DNA of 64,000 bases, from assembly GCF_010729895.1 (NCBI RefSeq), contig NZ_AP022612.1:3348001-3412000 (forward strand), in the 5' to 3' direction. Position numbers and translations under genes: made by a program. The stretch is from Mycolicibacterium confluentis. Its GTDB lineage: Bacteria > Actinomycetota > Actinomycetes > Mycobacteriales > Mycobacteriaceae. Below are positions 53,886 through 63,416 of the stretch, one piece after another. The notes beneath the pieces were generated by a model. It saw only the letters and a list, made by a program, of their open reading frames with translations, was not told where the DNA came from and made no database searches. Within the stretch, counting starts at the first letter, position 1. Each line of letters starts with the position of its first letter.

Positions 53886-54379
53886 AAGCCGTTGGCCTGA
53901 GGGACTTCAACGCGGCCTCAGAGCGTCAGCGGATGCACCTGCTGTTCGAGGTGTGCTCGTCGACGATCTGGGCGCGCCGAGTGCTCGCGGGCGCCCCGTT
54001 CCGTGACGTCGATGCACTCTACGACCGCGCCGAACGGGTGCTCGCCGAGCTTCCCGACGCTGAGATCGACGCGGCCCTTGACGGGCATCCCCGCATCGGC
54101 GCCAAGGCCGACAACCCTTCGTCGGCGCAGGAACAGGCCCGGGTTGCCGATGCCGACGCCGCGGTGAAGGCCGAGCTTGCGGCCAAGAACCGCGAGTACG
54201 AGGACCGGTTCGGGTACGTGTACCTGGTGTGCGCCAGCGGTCGTTCGGCCGAGGAACTGCTGGCGATCCTCACCGACCGGTTGGGCAACGACCCGGACAC
54301 GGAGCGACGGGTGATGCGCAGCGAGTTGGCGAAGATCAATCGGCTGAGGTTGGAGCGGCTGATGAGCGAACCGACATGA
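53882..54379 (+). CDS. uraD: 2-oxo-4-hydroxy-4-carboxy-5-ureidoimidazoline decarboxylase
   Basis: This 165-residue OHCU decarboxylase has the conserved GHPRIGAKAD with the catalytic His, SAQEQARV with the conserved Glu, and YEDRFGYVYLVCASGRSAEELL near the end. It converts OHCU to S-allantoin and CO2, the last step from urate. The GTG start overlaps the permease stop. The complete motifs contrast with the degenerate fused domain upstream. Confidence 0.9.
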   Translation: MKAVGLRDFNAASERQRMHLLFEVCSSTIWARRVLAGAPFRDVDALYDRAERVLAELPDAEIDAALDGHPRIGAKADNPSSAQEQARVADADAAVKAELAAKNREYEDRFGYVYLVCASGRSAEELLAILTDRLGNDPDTERRVMRSELAKINRLRLERLMSEPT

Positions 54380-54476
54380 TCACTGACGTGAACGTCCCCG
54401 CGAGCGGCCTCTTTTGTACGCGATCTGCGGCGTGTCGGCGTACCAACACGGGCGCTCGCGGAATAGGGAGGAGGGC

Positions 54477-54794
54477 ATGAGCCTCTCGACGCACGTCCTG
54501 GACGCCAGCACGGGCCGCCCGGCCTCCGGAGTGACGGTCACGCTGTCGCACTCAGGCGCCGAACTCGCCACGGGGGTCACCGACGGCGACGGCCGCATCA
54601 GCGGTCTGGGCGGTGAGCTGTCCGCGGGCATCTACCGACTGCGGTTCGACACCGGCGCGTACTTCGCGGCGCAGCGCGTGACGGGCTTCTACCCCGAGGT
54701 CGTGATCACCTTCGAGATCACCGACTCCGCGGCCCATCACCACGTGCCCCTGCTGCTGTCCCCGTACTCGTACTCCACCTACCGAGGGAGCTGA
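54477..54794 (+). CDS. uraH: 5-hydroxyisourate hydrolase (transthyretin-like)
   Basis: This 105-residue protein matches HIU hydrolases in length and motifs: STHVLDASTGRPA at residues 4-16 (His), and the family C-terminus YSTYRGS. It hydrolyses 5-hydroxyisourate to OHCU. GGAGGAGG precedes the ATG. It lies one base before the urate hydroxylase gene. Confidence 0.93.
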   Translation: MSLSTHVLDASTGRPASGVTVTLSHSGAELATGVTDGDGRISGLGGELSAGIYRLRFDTGAYFAAQRVTGFYPEVVITFEITDSAAHHHVPLLLSPYSYSTYRGS

Positions 54795-55973
54795 ATGAAG
54801 GCCGTGATCATCGGCGCGGGCATGGGCGGGATGAGCGCCGCAATCGCGTTGCGCCAGATCGGCATCGAGACCCACGTCTACGAGCGGGTCAGTGAGAACA
54901 AGCCCGTCGGTGCGGCGATCTCGGTGTGGTCCAACGGCGTCCTGTGCCTCAACCACCTCGGCCTGGAGCAGCAGACCGCCGAACTCGGCGGCATCGTCGA
55001 CTCCATGAGCTACATCGACGGCCACACGGGCGACACCATGTGCCGGTTCTCGATGCAGCCACTGATCGACGAGGTCGGGCAGCGCCCCTACCCCATCGCG
55101 CGCGCCGAACTGCAGCAGATGCTCATGGACGCCTACGGCATGGACGCCATCAACTTCGGCATGAAGATGGTCGCGGTCGAGAACAGCGCAGGCGGCGACC
55201 GCGCGGTGGCCACGTTCGCCGACGGCACCACGGTGTCGGCCGACCTCATCATCGGTGCGGACGGCGCCAATTCGATCACCCGCGAGTACGTGCTGGGTGG
55301 CCCCGTCGAGCGACGCTACGCCGGCTACGTCAACTTCAACGGCCTGGTGGACGTCGACGAGGAGATCAGCCCGGCCAGCGAGTGGACCACCTATGTGGGT
55401 GACGGCAAGCGTGCGTCGGTGATGCCCGTGGCCGGCGGCAGGTTCTACTTCTTCTTCGACGTCGTCGAACCACAGGGCCTGCCCTACGAAAAGGGCAGCG
55501 CGCGTGAAGTTCTGCGCCACCACTTCGCCGGTTGGGCGCCCGGGGTGCAGAAGCTGATCGACACCCTCGACCCGGACACCACCAATCGGGTGGAGATCCT
55601 CGACCTCGACCCGTTCGACACCTGGGTCAAGGGCCGGGTCGCGGTGCTGGGCGACGCCGCACACAACACCACCCCCGACATCGGCCAGGGCGGGTGCTCG
55701 GCCATGGAGGACGCCGTGGCGCTGCAGTGGGCGTTCCAGGACCACCCCGACGACGTCCACGCCGCACTGGCCAGCTATCAGACCGCCCGCACCGAACGCG
55801 CAGGCGATCTGGTGCTCCGCGCCAGGAAGCGCTGCGACGTCACCCACGCGAAGGATCCGCAGGCCACCGCGCGGTGGTACGACGAACTGCGAAAAGAGAC
55901 CGGTGACAACATCATCCGCGGCATCGTCGGCAACATCATGGGCGGGCCCCTGACCCCGATCAGCCCGGGCTGA
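54795..55973 (+). CDS. hpxO: FAD-dependent urate hydroxylase (HpxO-type)
   Basis: This 392-residue flavoprotein hydroxylase has GAGMGGMSAA at residues 7-16, an internal RAELQQMLM motif, GADGANSITR and the FAD-binding LGDAAHNTTPDIGQGGCSAMEDA near residue 283. Length and motifs fit HpxO, which turns urate into 5-hydroxyisourate using NADH and O2. The start follows directly on the HIU hydrolase stop. This replaces the usual urate oxidase in the pathway. Confidence 0.87.
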   Translation: MKAVIIGAGMGGMSAAIALRQIGIETHVYERVSENKPVGAAISVWSNGVLCLNHLGLEQQTAELGGIVDSMSYIDGHTGDTMCRFSMQPLIDEVGQRPYPIARAELQQMLMDAYGMDAINFGMKMVAVENSAGGDRAVATFADGTTVSADLIIGADGANSITREYVLGGPVERRYAGYVNFNGLVDVDEEISPASEWTTYVGDGKRASVMPVAGGRFYFFFDVVEPQGLPYEKGSAREVLRHHFAGWAPGVQKLIDTLDPDTTNRVEILDLDPFDTWVKGRVAVLGDAAHNTTPDIGQGGCSAMEDAVALQWAFQDHPDDVHAALASYQTARTERAGDLVLRARKRCDVTHAKDPQATARWYDELRKETGDNIIRGIVGNIMGGPLTPISPG

Positions 55974-57291
55974 CCCGCCGGCCCCGCACGTAGACCTCGG
56001 CGATCGCCGCTTCACGCATCCCAAGCAGCAGCGCGAACAGCAGCCGGTCGGCGTCCTCGACGTCGATCTGCTCGAGAAGCTCGGGCAGCAGCAGCTGCCG
56101 CTGCGGGTCGATCACCAGGAAGTCGGCCTCCTTGCCGACGTCGAGGTTGCCGATTCGGTCCTCGAGGTCCAGCGCACGCGCACCCGCGAGGGTGCCGGTG
56201 AACAGCAGATCCGCGGGCGGTATCGACAGACCCGCGGGTTCGCTGATGTGCACCTTGTAGCAGTCGTTGAGCACCCGCGCCAGCAGCCACTCGTCGCCGG
56301 CGCCGACGTCGCTGCCGAGCGCCACGTTCACCCCGCTGGCCGTGGTGCGTCGCCACGGCATGGTGCCCGATCCGAGGAACTGCTGCGATGTCGGACAGTG
56401 CGCGATCGACGTGCCGGTTTCGGCCATGCGCGCCAGTTCGTGGTCGGTGCAGTGCACGGCGTGGGCCAGCACGCTGCGCGGGCCGAGCAGGCCCTCATAG
56501 GTGTCCAGATAGTGCTGCACGCCGTGCACCTCGTGGACCGCGGCGACCTCATGCACGTTCTCCGACAGGTGCGTGTGGAAGTACACCCCGGCGTCGCGGG
56601 CCGAGGAGTACAGCTCACCCAGAGCACCCAGCGTCTGGCGGGTGACCGACAGCGCGAACCTCGGCACCACCGCGACGTGCAGCAGCGACGTCGCGGGATC
56701 GCCCGTGTCGGCGCCGTGCCAGCGCGTGATCTCGGCCTCGGTCAAGGTGATCGCGGCGTGCTCATCGGTCAGCAGCGGGGTCGCCGACTCGGGTCCCACG
56801 GTCTGGATGGCCCGCCCGGACACCGTGCGCAGGCCTGCCCGCATCGACTCTTCGTAGAGTGCGTCCTGTGCGTCGGGGAACGCCGATCCGAACACCAGCG
56901 CGGCCGTGGTGCCTGCGCTGATCCGGCCCGCGCAGAACGCCTGGGCGACGCGGCGCGCGTACTGCGGGTCGGCGAGTTTGGCCTCGGCGGGAAAGATGCA
57001 GCGCTGCAACCAGTCCAGCAGCTGTCCCCCACCGTAGGAGTCGGTGCAGAAGGTCTGGGGGTAGTGGATGTGGGTGTCGACGAATCCCGGCAGCAGGAAC
57101 CCCGGGCGGCAGTCCACGACGTCGACGTGGCTGAGTTCATCAGGCACCGCCGCGTGCGCACCGCTGAACACGATGACGCCGTCGGCGTCGACGATCAGGG
57201 CACCGTCGGGGACGCTCACCAGATGCTCGCTGGCCTGCGCGAGCCGGGGTGCACCGCCGATGTGGAACAGGTGCCCCCGGTATGCGCGCAT
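55960..57291 (-). CDS. guaD: guanine deaminase
   Basis: This 443-residue amidohydrolase has the Zn motif VDTHIHYPQTF near residue 80, GGGQLLDWLQ, FHTHLSEN near 240, LAHAVHCTDHE near 276 and GSDVGAGDEW near 325, all typical of guanine deaminases. It converts guanine to xanthine. The start at 57291 (MRAYRGHLFH) gives the family N-terminus. It runs opposite to the neighbouring urate genes and overlaps the hpxO 3' end by 14 bases. Confidence 0.9.
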   Translation of the reverse strand: MRAYRGHLFHIGGAPRLAQASEHLVSVPDGALIVDADGVIVFSGAHAAVPDELSHVDVVDCRPGFLLPGFVDTHIHYPQTFCTDSYGGGQLLDWLQRCIFPAEAKLADPQYARRVAQAFCAGRISAGTTAALVFGSAFPDAQDALYEESMRAGLRTVSGRAIQTVGPESATPLLTDEHAAITLTEAEITRWHGADTGDPATSLLHVAVVPRFALSVTRQTLGALGELYSSARDAGVYFHTHLSENVHEVAAVHEVHGVQHYLDTYEGLLGPRSVLAHAVHCTDHELARMAETGTSIAHCPTSQQFLGSGTMPWRRTTASGVNVALGSDVGAGDEWLLARVLNDCYKVHISEPAGLSIPPADLLFTGTLAGARALDLEDRIGNLDVGKEADFLVIDPQRQLLLPELLEQIDVEDADRLLFALLLGMREAAIAEVYVRGRRVSPG

Positions 57292-57376
57292 CCTGTGATT
57301 GTCACAGTGTCCCCGCCCACCCGCAGTTCGGCGATTTCGGCCTGCGGGCGAACCCGCGGGCAACTACGGTCGGGCC

Positions 57377-58204
57377 ATGGACCTCAACACCGTCGAAGAG
57401 GTGCGGACACCCGCCCGCCGTGAAGACGTGTGGCCACTCGGTCCAGCCGACGCGATCCTGGCGGGCGGCACCTGGCTGTTCTCGGAGCCCCAACCCGACG
57501 TGCATCGCCTCATCGACATCACCGGCCTGGGCTGGCCTCCGATCACCCTGACCGACAATGGAATCGAACTCGCCGCGACCTGCACGCTGGCGGAGGTGGC
57601 CCGGCTGTCGACCACTCTGCCCGCGCAGCGCCCCGACTGGGCGGCCGCGCCGCTGTTCCGGCAGTGCTGCACGGCATTGTTGGCGTCGTTCAAGATCTGG
57701 GGCACCGCGACCGTCGGTGGCAACATCTGCCTGTCGTTTCCGGCGGGGTCCATGATCTCACTCACCTCCGTCCTCGACGGCGCCGTCACGGTGTGGCGCG
57801 CCGACGGCACCGACTACGCCGTCCCGGTGACCGATTTCGTCACGGGGCAGGCCAGCAACATCCTGGAACCCGGTGACGTGCTGCGCGCCGTGCACCTGCC
57901 CGCCGCGGCGTTGCGGGCGCGCACCGCCTACCGCAAGCTCGCCCCCTCACCGTTGGGCCGCTCCGCCGTCGTCGTCCTTGGTCGCCGCGCCACCGACGGC
58001 ACCGGCTTCGTCCTGTCCGTCACGGCCGCCACCGTCCGCCCCTACGTGTTCTCCTTCCCCACCACCCCGGACTCAGCGGCACTGCGCCACGCCCTGTCCG
58101 CGATCCCGGACGACGCCTGGACACTCGACGCTCCCGGGGACCCAGACTGGCGCCGCGCGATGTCCTCGACACTGGCCGAGCAGATCCGCACCGAGCTGTC
58201 ATGA
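57377..58204 (+). CDS. xanthine dehydrogenase FAD-binding subunit
   Basis: This 275-residue protein has the PCMH FAD fold of the molybdenum hydroxylase medium subunit, with AILAGGTWLFSE, CTLAEVARL and TATVGGNICLSFPAGSM (the second FAD-binding loop). It overlaps the large subunit gene by ATGA. Together they oxidise xanthine to urate. The ATG at 57377 is the first good start; the frame is open slightly further upstream. Confidence 0.9.
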   Translation: MDLNTVEEVRTPARREDVWPLGPADAILAGGTWLFSEPQPDVHRLIDITGLGWPPITLTDNGIELAATCTLAEVARLSTTLPAQRPDWAAAPLFRQCCTALLASFKIWGTATVGGNICLSFPAGSMISLTSVLDGAVTVWRADGTDYAVPVTDFVTGQASNILEPGDVLRAVHLPAAALRARTAYRKLAPSPLGRSAVVVLGRRATDGTGFVLSVTAATVRPYVFSFPTTPDSAALRHALSAIPDDAWTLDAPGDPDWRRAMSSTLAEQIRTELS

Positions 58205-60897
58205 AGTTCGAGCTCAACGGGGAGAGCCGAGACGACGAACCGCGGCCGGGTCAGTGCCTGCGCACCTTCCTGCGTGATCTGGGCCGGTTCGAGGTCAAGA
58301 AAGGCTGCGACGCCGGGGACTGCGGCGCCTGCTCGGTGCTGATCGACGGATCCGCCGTGCATTCGTGCGTGTATCCGGCGTTCCGGGCCGCGGGCCACAC
58401 CGTGACCACTGTCGCCGGCCTCGGCACGCCCGAGGATCTGCACCCAGTCCAGCGTCGGTTCGTCGAGTCGGGCGGATTCCAGTGCGGGTTCTGCACGGCC
58501 GGTATGGTCACGACGGCGAGCACGCTGTCCGACGAGCAGGCCGCCGACCTGCCGCAGCATCTCAAGGGAAACCTGTGCCGCTGCACCGGATATCGCGCCA
58601 TCTGCGACGCGCTGTCGGGCACGGTGAACGTCGAGAAACCCAGTGGCGGCGACGCTGGGCGGTCGATCGGCGCCCCCGCCGGGGTACGCGTGGTCACCGG
58701 CACCGAGGAGTACACCATGGACCGCGACCCGCCGGGTCTGCTGCACATGGCCGTGCTGCCCAGCCCGATCGCGCACGCCCGGATCACCTCGATCGACACC
58801 TCGGCGGCGGCATCGATCCCCGGTGTGCGCCTGATCCTGACGCATCACGACAGCCCGTCGGTCGCGTTCTCCACTGCGCGGCACCAGTTCCGCGACGACG
58901 ACCCCGACGACACCGTGATCCTCGACGACACCGTGCGTTTCGTCGGCCAACGGGTGGCCGCGGTGGTCGCCGACTCGCTGGCGACGGCGGAGGCCGCCTG
59001 CCGCGCCATCGTCGTCGACTTCGACCCGTTGCCCGCGGTGTTCGACCCCGACGAGGCCCGCGCCCCCGGTGCACCGCTGGTGCACGGCGACAAGGGGTCG
59101 CAGGCCCGCATCGCCGACCCGAGTCGCAACATCGTGGCCGAACTGCACGGCGAAGTCGGTGACGTCGCCTCGGCGGTGACGGCCGCCGACGCGGGCGGTG
59201 CGGTGGTGCGAGGACGGTGGACCACCCAGCGCGTACAGCACGTGCACCTGGAGACCCACGGCTGCACAGGATGGCGGGATGGGCTGGGCAGGTTGACGAT
59301 TCGGACCAGTTCGCAGGTGCCGTTCCTGGTGCGCGACGAACTGTGCCACGTCCTCGGCCTGGCTCCCGCCGAGGTGCACGTCTTCACCAAACGACTGGGC
59401 GGCGGGTTCGGTGCCAAACAGGAGATGCTCGTCGAAGATCTGGTGGCACTGGCGGTGCTGCGCCTGGGCGAACCGGTGCGTTACGAGTTCACCCGCAGTG
59501 ACCAGTTCACGGTCGCCCCGTGCCGGCACCCGTTCCGCGTCGACGTCACCGCAGCGGCCGACCCGGCCGGAACTTTGACCGCGTTGGCCGTCGACGTGCT
59601 GATCGACGCCGGGGCCTACGGAAACCACAGTCCCGGAGTGATGTTCCACGGGTGCGGCGAGTCGCTGTCGATCTATCGCTGTGCGAACAAACGCGTTGAC
59701 GCGCAGGTGGTGTACACCAACAATCTGCCGTCGGGTGCGTTCCGCGGTTATGGCCTGGGGCAGGTGATGTTCGCGGTCGAGTCAGCGCTCGACGAACTCG
59801 CCTCGCAGTTGAGTATCGATCCCTTCGAATTCCGCCGCCGCAACGTCGTGGTTCCGGGCGACCCGTTCGTCGACGCGCATGTTCTCGACGACGACTTGAC
59901 GTTCGGCAGTTACGGTTTGGACCAGTGCCTGGACCTCACCGAGGCTGCCCTGAAGCGCGGCAACGGCATCACGGCCCCCGACGATCCGCAGTGGCGCGTG
60001 GGTGAGGGTATGGCCGTTTCGATGATCGCGACGATTCCCCCGCGCGGGCATTTCGCGGATGCGTCGGTGTCCGTCGACCCGGACGGCGTCTACACCCTGC
60101 GGGTCGGCACCGCGGAGTTCGGCAACGGCACCACGACGGTGCACACCCAGTTGGCGGCTACCGAACTCAGCACCGTCGCCGACCGCATCGATGTGAGTCA
60201 ATCTGACACCGATACAGCCGATTTCGATACAGGAGCGTTCGGTTCCGCAGGCACCGTGGTCGCGGGCCAAGCGGTGCTGCTGGCGTGCCGGGACCTGCGC
60301 ACAGCCATGATCGACGCTGCCGCCGAACTCACCGGGGCGTCACCGGCATCCTGCGTGTTGGGCCGCAACGGCGTGCAGTGCGGCGACCGCCTGGTCGACT
60401 TCGCAGCCCTGCCCGCCCTGACCGGTCACGGAAGCCATGACGGCACACCGCGTTCGGTGGCGTTCAACGTGCACGCCTTCCGGGTCGCGGTGAACACCGA
60501 GACCGGCGAGGTACTGATCCTGCAGAGTGTGCAGGCCGCCGACGCCGGCGTGGTGCTCAACCCGCAGCAGTGCCGCGGGCAGGTCGAAGGTGGTGTGGCC
60601 CAAGCGATCGGTTCAGCGCTCTACGAGGAGATGCTGATCGGCCCCGACGGAACCGTGCTCACCCAGACCCTGCGCAACTACCACATCCCGCAGATGGCCG
60701 ACGTGCCCGTGACCGAGGTGTACTTCGCCGACTCCCACGACGAACTCGGCCCGTTGGGCGCGAAGTCGATGAGCGAGTCACCGTACAACCCCGTGGCACC
60801 GGCACTGGCCAACGCGATCGCCCGGGCCTGCGGCGCGCGCCTGCGCGAACTGCCCATGACTCCCGCCCGAGTGTGGCGGGCGCTGGTCACTGCGTGA
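58201..60897 (+). CDS. xanthine dehydrogenase, fused [2Fe-2S] and molybdopterin subunit
   Basis: This 898-residue protein has two [2Fe-2S] clusters at its N-terminus (CDAGDCGACSV and CGFCTAGM ... CRCTGYR), then an aldehyde oxidase/xanthine dehydrogenase Moco domain with GGGFGAKQE near residue 400, SGAFRGYGLGQ near 512 with the active-site Arg, and GAKSMSESPYNPV near 855 with the catalytic Glu. In many bacteria these are separate small and large subunits; here they are fused, with the FAD subunit separate. No XdhC-type sulfur insertion factor is seen nearby. Confidence 0.9.
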   Translation: MKFELNGESRDDEPRPGQCLRTFLRDLGRFEVKKGCDAGDCGACSVLIDGSAVHSCVYPAFRAAGHTVTTVAGLGTPEDLHPVQRRFVESGGFQCGFCTAGMVTTASTLSDEQAADLPQHLKGNLCRCTGYRAICDALSGTVNVEKPSGGDAGRSIGAPAGVRVVTGTEEYTMDRDPPGLLHMAVLPSPIAHARITSIDTSAAASIPGVRLILTHHDSPSVAFSTARHQFRDDDPDDTVILDDTVRFVGQRVAAVVADSLATAEAACRAIVVDFDPLPAVFDPDEARAPGAPLVHGDKGSQARIADPSRNIVAELHGEVGDVASAVTAADAGGAVVRGRWTTQRVQHVHLETHGCTGWRDGLGRLTIRTSSQVPFLVRDELCHVLGLAPAEVHVFTKRLGGGFGAKQEMLVEDLVALAVLRLGEPVRYEFTRSDQFTVAPCRHPFRVDVTAAADPAGTLTALAVDVLIDAGAYGNHSPGVMFHGCGESLSIYRCANKRVDAQVVYTNNLPSGAFRGYGLGQVMFAVESALDELASQLSIDPFEFRRRNVVVPGDPFVDAHVLDDDLTFGSYGLDQCLDLTEAALKRGNGITAPDDPQWRVGEGMAVSMIATIPPRGHFADASVSVDPDGVYTLRVGTAEFGNGTTTVHTQLAATELSTVADRIDVSQSDTDTADFDTGAFGSAGTVVAGQAVLLACRDLRTAMIDAAAELTGASPASCVLGRNGVQCGDRLVDFAALPALTGHGSHDGTPRSVAFNVHAFRVAVNTETGEVLILQSVQAADAGVVLNPQQCRGQVEGGVAQAIGSALYEEMLIGPDGTVLTQTLRNYHIPQMADVPVTEVYFADSHDELGPLGAKSMSESPYNPVAPALANAIARACGARLRELPMTPARVWRALVTA

Positions 60898-62041
60898 CCG
60901 AACGCTCCAGGGTGGCAAGCGATTCGGTGAGGTAGCTCTCCCCGAAGGGCGGCATGCCTCCGATCTCGTCACGGAAGCTCTGCGGGGTGGCGCTCCAGTC
61001 GTAGGTCAGGGTGACCTCGGTGCCCGTCCCGACTGGCCTCAGGTCGTAGCGCCAATTCCAGCCGCCGGGTTGATGCTGGCCGGATTCATCGAGTGAACCG
61101 GTCAACCAACCGATGGCGCGGTCCTGCTCGAAGACGTTGACCAGGTTGTGCGTCACGTAATGCCCGCCGGCTTTGTCGAAGAACATGTTCATCTCGAACA
61201 TCTGCCCGGCGCCGGTGATCGGCTTCGGATCCACCGCGTCGCGCACCCAGTCGCCGGGCTCAGTCTCGTGGTGACGGGCCGGATCGGCCAGCAGGGCGAA
61301 GACCTGTGCCGGCGGGGCCGCGATCGTTCGGGTGGCGACGAAGTGTTCGGGACCGTAGGCGCGGGCGACGTCGGGGCTGTCCAGCCAGCCCGAATACGTC
61401 GGGCGAGACGGCCATCCGGCCGGCGAGTCCTGCCACTCCTCCTGGCGCCCCCACGGCAGGAGGTCGATCAATGCGAAGGAGTGGCTCAACTGCTCGGTGC
61501 CGCGGCCGTTGGTGTGCCACGTGCGGTAGACGGTGTCGCCGTCGCGCAGGAACACGTTGACCGCGAACCCCTCGCCGGGCGCGGCGTCGACGTCGGACCC
61601 GAACGAACTGCCCGCCGACGAGTACCACTCCATCTTGTTGCCCACCTTCTCGCGGTAGGCCAGGGCCTCCTCGATGGGCCCGTTGGTGACGATGACGAAT
61701 CGGGCGTCGTAGTTGTCCAGGAACTCCAGCCTGGTGAACTGCGACGTGAATCCCGTGCACCCGCCGCACTGCCAGTCCGCGCCGTCGGTCCACATGTGGT
61801 TGTAGACGATCAGCTGGGACCGCCCGCGGAACACGTCGGCCAGCTTCACGGAGCCCTCCGCACCGACCAGGGTGTACTCGGGCAGTTCCACCATCGGCAG
61901 TCGTCGCCGCTCGGCCGCGATAGCGTCGAGTTCCCGGGTGGCCGCCTTCTCGCGCGCGCGCAGCTGCGCCAAGGCCTGTGACCAGGTGTTTTTGTCGACA
62001 ACCGGCGGCAACGCCGTCGCGACGGGGGCTTCTGTGCTCAT
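60887..62041 (-). CDS. DUF899 thioredoxin-like protein fused to an SRPBCC domain
   Basis: This 384-residue protein has an N-terminal DUF899 thioredoxin-like domain (about residues 15-240) with a CGGC in WQCGGCTGF and GRSQLIVYNHMW. It is followed by an SRPBCC (START-like) domain (about 250-384) with TIAAPPAQVFALLADPARHHE. The ATG at 62041 has GAGGAG upstream; a longer frame begins at 62113 without an SD site. DUF899 has no assigned reaction. It converges on xdh and overlaps it by 11 bases. Confidence 0.75.
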   Translation of the reverse strand: MSTEAPVATALPPVVDKNTWSQALAQLRAREKAATRELDAIAAERRRLPMVELPEYTLVGAEGSVKLADVFRGRSQLIVYNHMWTDGADWQCGGCTGFTSQFTRLEFLDNYDARFVIVTNGPIEEALAYREKVGNKMEWYSSAGSSFGSDVDAAPGEGFAVNVFLRDGDTVYRTWHTNGRGTEQLSHSFALIDLLPWGRQEEWQDSPAGWPSRPTYSGWLDSPDVARAYGPEHFVATRTIAAPPAQVFALLADPARHHETEPGDWVRDAVDPKPITGAGQMFEMNMFFDKAGGHYVTHNLVNVFEQDRAIGWLTGSLDESGQHQPGGWNWRYDLRPVGTGTEVTLTYDWSATPQSFRDEIGGMPPFGESYLTESLATLERSVTQ

Positions 62042-62173
62042 CGACGACTCCTCAACTTCTCTGGTGGTCTCCACCCAATACAGACACAGGTGAGGGCCGA
62101 AAATCATCGCCAACTTGCCGCCAGGTAGATTCCCGTCACAAAGGATGCCCTAACACGAAGGCAGGTCACCTGC

Positions 62174-62953
62174 ATGAGCGGTCAACTGCAAGACGCGGCC
62201 GGGTTGCGGATCCTGGTGGTCGGCGCGTCGTCCGGAATCGGCCACGCCGTCGCCACGAGCGCGGCCGAACGCGGCGCCAAGGTCGCGGTCGCGGCGCGCC
62301 GGATGGAACTGTTGACTCAACTGGCGAAGTCGATCGACGGCACGGCCTTCGAACTCGACGTCGAGGACCTCAAAGCCATCGAACGGGTGGTCGGCGAGGC
62401 GGCGAGCGCTCTGGGTGGCCTGGACGCGGTGGTGTTCACCAGCACCGTGGTGCCGTTCGCCTACATCGAAGACACCGACGTCGCCACCTGGCTGCATGCC
62501 TTCGCGGTCAACACGATCGGCGCCAACAACGTGCTGCGCGCCGCGCTGCCGCACCTGTCGGAGAACGGCGTCGCGCTGATCACCTCCAGTCGTGATGTCG
62601 GCCGTCCCCGCGCCGGCGTCGCGGCCTACGACGCCAGCAAGGCCGCACTCGACGAGATCCTGCACTCGTGGCGCAGTGAGCATCCCGAACTGTCGGTCAT
62701 CCGCGTCGGCATGGGACCCACCGAGGACACCGAGATCCTCCGAGGGGCGGACCGCGACCTGCTCGAAGAGCTGTTCAAGTCGTGGGTCGAGCATGGTCAG
62801 CTGCCCGCGCAGATGTCCGCACTGCGCGACGTCGCCGAAACCCTGGTCTCGCTGGTGACCACCGCGTACGCCAATCCGAGCGTGGTGCCGGAGATCGTGC
62901 AGTTGGCACCGCGCATCCGGCCACGCACGAAGAATGCCGCCGACCAGCAGTGA
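62174..62953 (+). CDS. SDR-family oxidoreductase
   Basis: This 259-residue SDR has VVGASSGIGHAVA at residues 15-27, a Ser in LITSSRD and YDASK near 156-160. Unusually, the NAG strand motif reads VVFTSTVV, so the family Asn is missing. It otherwise follows the classical fold. It starts with ATG at 62174 and stands alone. Confidence 0.78.
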   Translation: MSGQLQDAAGLRILVVGASSGIGHAVATSAAERGAKVAVAARRMELLTQLAKSIDGTAFELDVEDLKAIERVVGEAASALGGLDAVVFTSTVVPFAYIEDTDVATWLHAFAVNTIGANNVLRAALPHLSENGVALITSSRDVGRPRAGVAAYDASKAALDEILHSWRSEHPELSVIRVGMGPTEDTEILRGADRDLLEELFKSWVEHGQLPAQMSALRDVAETLVSLVTTAYANPSVVPEIVQLAPRIRPRTKNAADQQ

Positions 62954-63061
62954 CCACACCGGTCACTGTGTCGCATGTGGCAGATTACGATTCCTGTGAA
63001 TTCGCTGCGCAAAACTGACGCGGCCGACTACCGTTCTGCTTTCGACCAGAGAGGGTTCTCC

Positions 63062-63400
63062 ATGACCAAGCACGTTGCAGGGATCTCCACGCTCAGCGCG
63101 GTGCTGGCGGCAGGCGCGCTGATGTTCGCCGGCCCGGCCTCCGCCGCTGACGAAGAGGGCACCGTGGAGATGCCGGACGTGCGGGGCATGAGCCTTGCCG
63201 CGGCTTATGCCGAGGTCGCGGGCCTGGACGAGAGCGTCCGGATCCCCACCGGCACCCTGGACATGAACGGCTTGGCCCGCCAGCAGTTGAGCCCCGCGAA
63301 CTGGACCGTGTGCGCCACCGCGCCGCGCGCCGGTAAGGCGTTCGTGCCTCAGGAGGGCGTGCTGTTCGGCGTGGTGCGCCGCGGCCTCGAGTCCTGCTGA
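63062..63400 (+). CDS. small secreted protein, PASTA-like
   Basis: This 112-residue protein has a signal peptide (residues 1-29, ending ASA) and a short domain with VEMPDVRGMSLAAAYAEVAGL, resembling a PASTA repeat opening, and two Cys (WTVC ... ESC) that could pair. The ATG at 63062 follows AGAGAGGG. A single PASTA-like repeat is found in small mycobacterial secreted proteins of unknown role. I do not assign a function. Confidence 0.65.
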   Translation: MTKHVAGISTLSAVLAAGALMFAGPASAADEEGTVEMPDVRGMSLAAAYAEVAGLDESVRIPTGTLDMNGLARQQLSPANWTVCATAPRAGKAFVPQEGVLFGVVRRGLESC

Positions 63401-63416
63401 GTTCGTCTCACCCCTC

